From the NCBI GenBank assembly GCA_030590765.1, contig JAUVCP010000128.1, positions 1 to 6,698 of the forward strand: a stretch of 6,698 bases of DNA. Reading direction: 5' to 3'. Within the stretch, counting starts at the first letter, position 1. Every line of letters begins with the position of its first letter. The notes below the pieces were generated by a model, which did no database searches, was not told where the DNA came from, and was given only the letters and a program-made list of their open reading frames with translations. The stretch comes from Flavobacteriaceae bacterium (lineage in GTDB: Bacteria > Bacteroidota > Bacteroidia > Flavobacteriales > Flavobacteriaceae). The translations under genes and the position numbers were made by a program. Shown one piece after another: positions 5,252-6,698 of the stretch.

Positions 5252-6258
5252 TGTTTCAAAAAAATATCTCATTAAAACCATACAACACTTTCGGCATAGA
5301 AGCATATGCCGAAAGTTTTGTTTCGGTTACTTCTCTTGATCAACTTCAAAAAATCACTGAAAAGCATAAAGATGTTTTTATTCTTAGCGGAGGAAGTAAT
5401 GTTTTAATTACCAAGAATATACGCCAACCTGTGCTCCATTTGAATATGCAAGGCAAATCCATCCAAAAAAACAAAGAAGAAAACATCGTATTTGTAAAAG
5501 CAATGGCAGGAGAAAACTGGCATGAATTTGTATTATGGACTTTAGAGAATAATTTTGGAGGACTTGAAAATTTATCTCTGATTCCGGGAAATGTAGGCAC
5601 TTCGCCCATGCAAAATATTGGCGCTTACGGCATCGAGATAAAAGATGTTTTTCATAAACTTGAAGCTCTTGAAATTGCTACAGGTGAAATAAGAACTTTT
5701 TATAAAAACGATTGTAATTTTGGTTATCGTGAATCTGTTTTTAAAAATATTTTCAAAGGAAAGTATTTAATTATCAATGTTACTTTTCAACTTACTAAAA
5801 ATATACACAAACTAAATACATCTTACGGTGCAATTCAAACTGAGTTAGAAAGAAACAATATTAAAAATCCTTCCATCAAAGATGTTTCAAATGCGATCAT
5901 TTCAATTCGTGAAAGCAAATTACCCGATCCAAAAGAAATTGGAAACAGTGGTAGCTTCTTCAAAAATCCTGTTGTTTCAATAGATCAATTTAAAGATCTG
6001 GAAAAAGAATACCCGAACATGCCATATTATAAAGTTTCGGATAAAACCATAAAAATTCCTGCAGGCTGGTTGATTGAACAATGTGGATTTAAAGGGAAAC
6101 GTTTTGGTGATGCCGGTGTACATCAAGATCAGGCCTTGGTTTTGGTAAATTATGGAAATGCTACCGGAAATGAAATTTTAGATATGGCAAATAATATACT
6201 TAAAACGGTAAGTAATAAATTTAGAATTGATCTTGAAATTGAAGTAAATATTATTTGA
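5251..6258 (+). CDS. murB: UDP-N-acetylenolpyruvoylglucosamine reductase
   Basis: Cytoplasmic FAD enzyme that reduces UDP-GlcNAc-enolpyruvate to UDP-MurNAc with NADPH, the second committed step of peptidoglycan synthesis. The 335 residues match the E. coli-type (type I) length. The FAD-binding domain shows NTFGIEA (12-18), LSGGSNVLI (45-53) and IPGNVGTSPMQNIGAYG (111-127). FGYRESVFK (157-165) contains the expected catalytic-site Arg160. GNSGSFFKNP (231-240) contains the proton-donor Ser235. The MurB C-terminal domain shows PAGWLIEQCGFKGKRFGDAG (270-289) and ends LEIEVNII with the likely active-site Glu331. The ATG overlaps the stop of the preceding aminotransferase gene (TAATG), and AAAGG at 5243-5247 could help initiation, which suggests translational coupling. 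A strong inverted repeat lies within codons 13-22. It ends in TGA, and no clear terminator follows before the next gene. Confidence 0.97.
   Translation: MFQKNISLKPYNTFGIEAYAESFVSVTSLDQLQKITEKHKDVFILSGGSNVLITKNIRQPVLHLNMQGKSIQKNKEENIVFVKAMAGENWHEFVLWTLENNFGGLENLSLIPGNVGTSPMQNIGAYGIEIKDVFHKLEALEIATGEIRTFYKNDCNFGYRESVFKNIFKGKYLIINVTFQLTKNIHKLNTSYGAIQTELERNNIKNPSIKDVSNAIISIRESKLPDPKEIGNSGSFFKNPVVSIDQFKDLEKEYPNMPYYKVSDKTIKIPAGWLIEQCGFKGKRFGDAGVHQDQALVLVNYGNATGNEILDMANNILKTVSNKFRIDLEIEVNII
5287..5316 (+). repeat. Perfect 12-bp inverted repeat inside the 5' end of murB
   Basis: ACTTTCGGCATA (5287-5298) and TATGCCGAAAGT (5305-5316) are exact reverse complements around the 6-nt loop GAAGCA. The last stem T begins a T-rich stretch (TTTTGTTT, 5316-5323), so the RNA would look like an intrinsic terminator or attenuator. 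It starts 36 nt into murB and normal translation would keep it melted. A regulatory role is not shown. Confidence 0.85.
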
Positions 6259-6287
6259 TCCATTTTTATTTAATAAGGATTCCCTGT

Positions 6288-6295
6288 TATTTTTG
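6288..6295 (+). promoter_or_regulatory. Candidate distal -7 box upstream of the EF-G-like gene
   Basis: TATTTTTG is an exact match to TAnnTTTG and is followed by CG, as often seen in this phylum. It would give a leader of about 110 nt. A TTTG at 6254-6257 is too far (30 bp) to be a standard -33 box. The spacer 6259-6412 contains no terminator or small gene that I can support. Confidence 0.4.
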
Positions 6296-6379
6296 CGACT
6301 TTATATATTGAAATTATTACATTTTTAATTTTATTTTATTTTCTAACATTTATCATATAATGGTTTACATTTATTTTCA

Positions 6380-6387
6380 TAACTTTA
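6380..6387 (+). promoter_or_regulatory. Candidate proximal -7 box upstream of the EF-G-like gene
   Basis: TAACTTTA is one mismatch from TAnnTTTG. Its end lies 26 bp before the ATG at 6413, the same spacing as the proposed valS box. It is an alternative or second promoter to the one at 6288-6295. Confidence 0.3.
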
Positions 6388-6412
6388 TGGAGTAAATCTA
6401 AATCAATTTATT

Positions 6413-6698
6413 ATGAAAATATACGACGAAAAACACATTAAAAACATTGCATTAGTTGGAGCTCATAACAGCGGCAAGACCACCCTTGCCGAAACCATGC
6501 TTTTTGAAGCCGGATTACTTAACCGTCGTGGTAGCATTGAAGACAAAAACACAGTAGCCGACTATCATCAAATTGAACAAGAAAGAGAATCCTCTATTTT
6601 TGCTACACCTCTTCATACCGAATGGAGAAACTACAAAATAAATATTATTGATACCCCAGGTCTTGATGATTTCATTGGCGAGATTGCTTCTACAATGC
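6413..6698 (+). CDS. EF-G-like translational GTPase (FusA2-type paralogue), N-terminal part
   Basis: Ninety-five codons are present before the window edge, and a full protein of this family would be about 700 residues. The P-loop is GAHNSGKTTL at 16-25. It is followed by a RRG segment and NTVADYHQIEQERESSIFAT (about 46-65), which aligns with the EF-G switch I pattern D-x-x-x-x-E-x-E-R. The G3 motif is IIDTPGLDDF, where canonical EF-G and EF-Tu have DTPGHVDF. The GTPase-activating His is therefore Leu here. This form recalls the second EF-G-like protein of Bacteroidota (often annotated fusA or fusA2), which differs from the housekeeping EF-G. A role in ribosome translocation or a related step is inferred from family only. 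The start follows a 154-bp AT-rich spacer after murB, and a separate promoter is likely. Confidence 0.88.
   Translation, partial: MKIYDEKHIKNIALVGAHNSGKTTLAETMLFEAGLLNRRGSIEDKNTVADYHQIEQERESSIFATPLHTEWRNYKINIIDTPGLDDFIGEIASTM

Noticed and set aside
5346..5609. 87-codon minus-strand frame inside murB
   Set aside because: It is the antisense of the FAD-binding domain of murB and has no independent evidence.

Overview
This is an AT-rich chromosomal stretch from a member of the phylum Bacteroidota. The order cannot be fixed from this window, though a flavobacterium-like organism is plausible. Three things point to the phylum: promoter-like octamers close to TAnnTTTG upstream of several genes, starts that mostly lack a Shine-Dalgarno sequence, and the gene families present (a DUF1573 secreted protein, a two-lobed retropepsin-like protease with a PDZ domain, and an EF-G paralogue with a changed G3 motif). 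I see no RNA gene, CRISPR array, prophage or intact insertion sequence. The region looks like core housekeeping DNA with a few local anomalies.

Layout. Positions 1-587 (-) hold the first 195 codons of valS, cut by the window edge. It is divergent from a small exported DUF1573 protein at 776-1225 (+). That gene converges on a 440-residue exported aspartyl protease/PDZ protein at 1268-2590 (-), and one perfectly symmetric terminator at 1240-1269 serves both. The 258 bp at 2591-2848 contain a clear terminator and a short element resembling an insertion-sequence end. Positions 2849-3908 (-) are a compact three-gene operon read in the order YtxH-domain protein, holin-X/DUF1469-like membrane protein, unknown small protein. 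It resembles in layout the yqjD-yqjE-yqjK cluster of enterobacteria. Divergent from it, 4061-5251 (+) is a class I aminotransferase gene interrupted by an in-frame TAA, and its true stop overlaps the start of murB (5251-6258). After a 154-bp spacer, the window ends in the start of an EF-G-like translational GTPase (6413-6698).

The anomalies most worth attention are these. (1) The aminotransferase has a single internal TAA, with 70 well-conserved codons continuing in the same frame, including the substrate-binding Arg. (2) A perfect 12-bp inverted repeat followed by a T-rich run lies just inside murB, directly downstream of that damaged, translationally coupled gene. (3) A G9 tract sits exactly on the second catalytic DSG motif of the protease gene. 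(4) The EF-G paralogue has Leu where translational GTPases carry the catalytic His. I do not see a convincing new multi-gene system. The YtxH/holin-X/unknown operon is the closest to an under-described functional unit.
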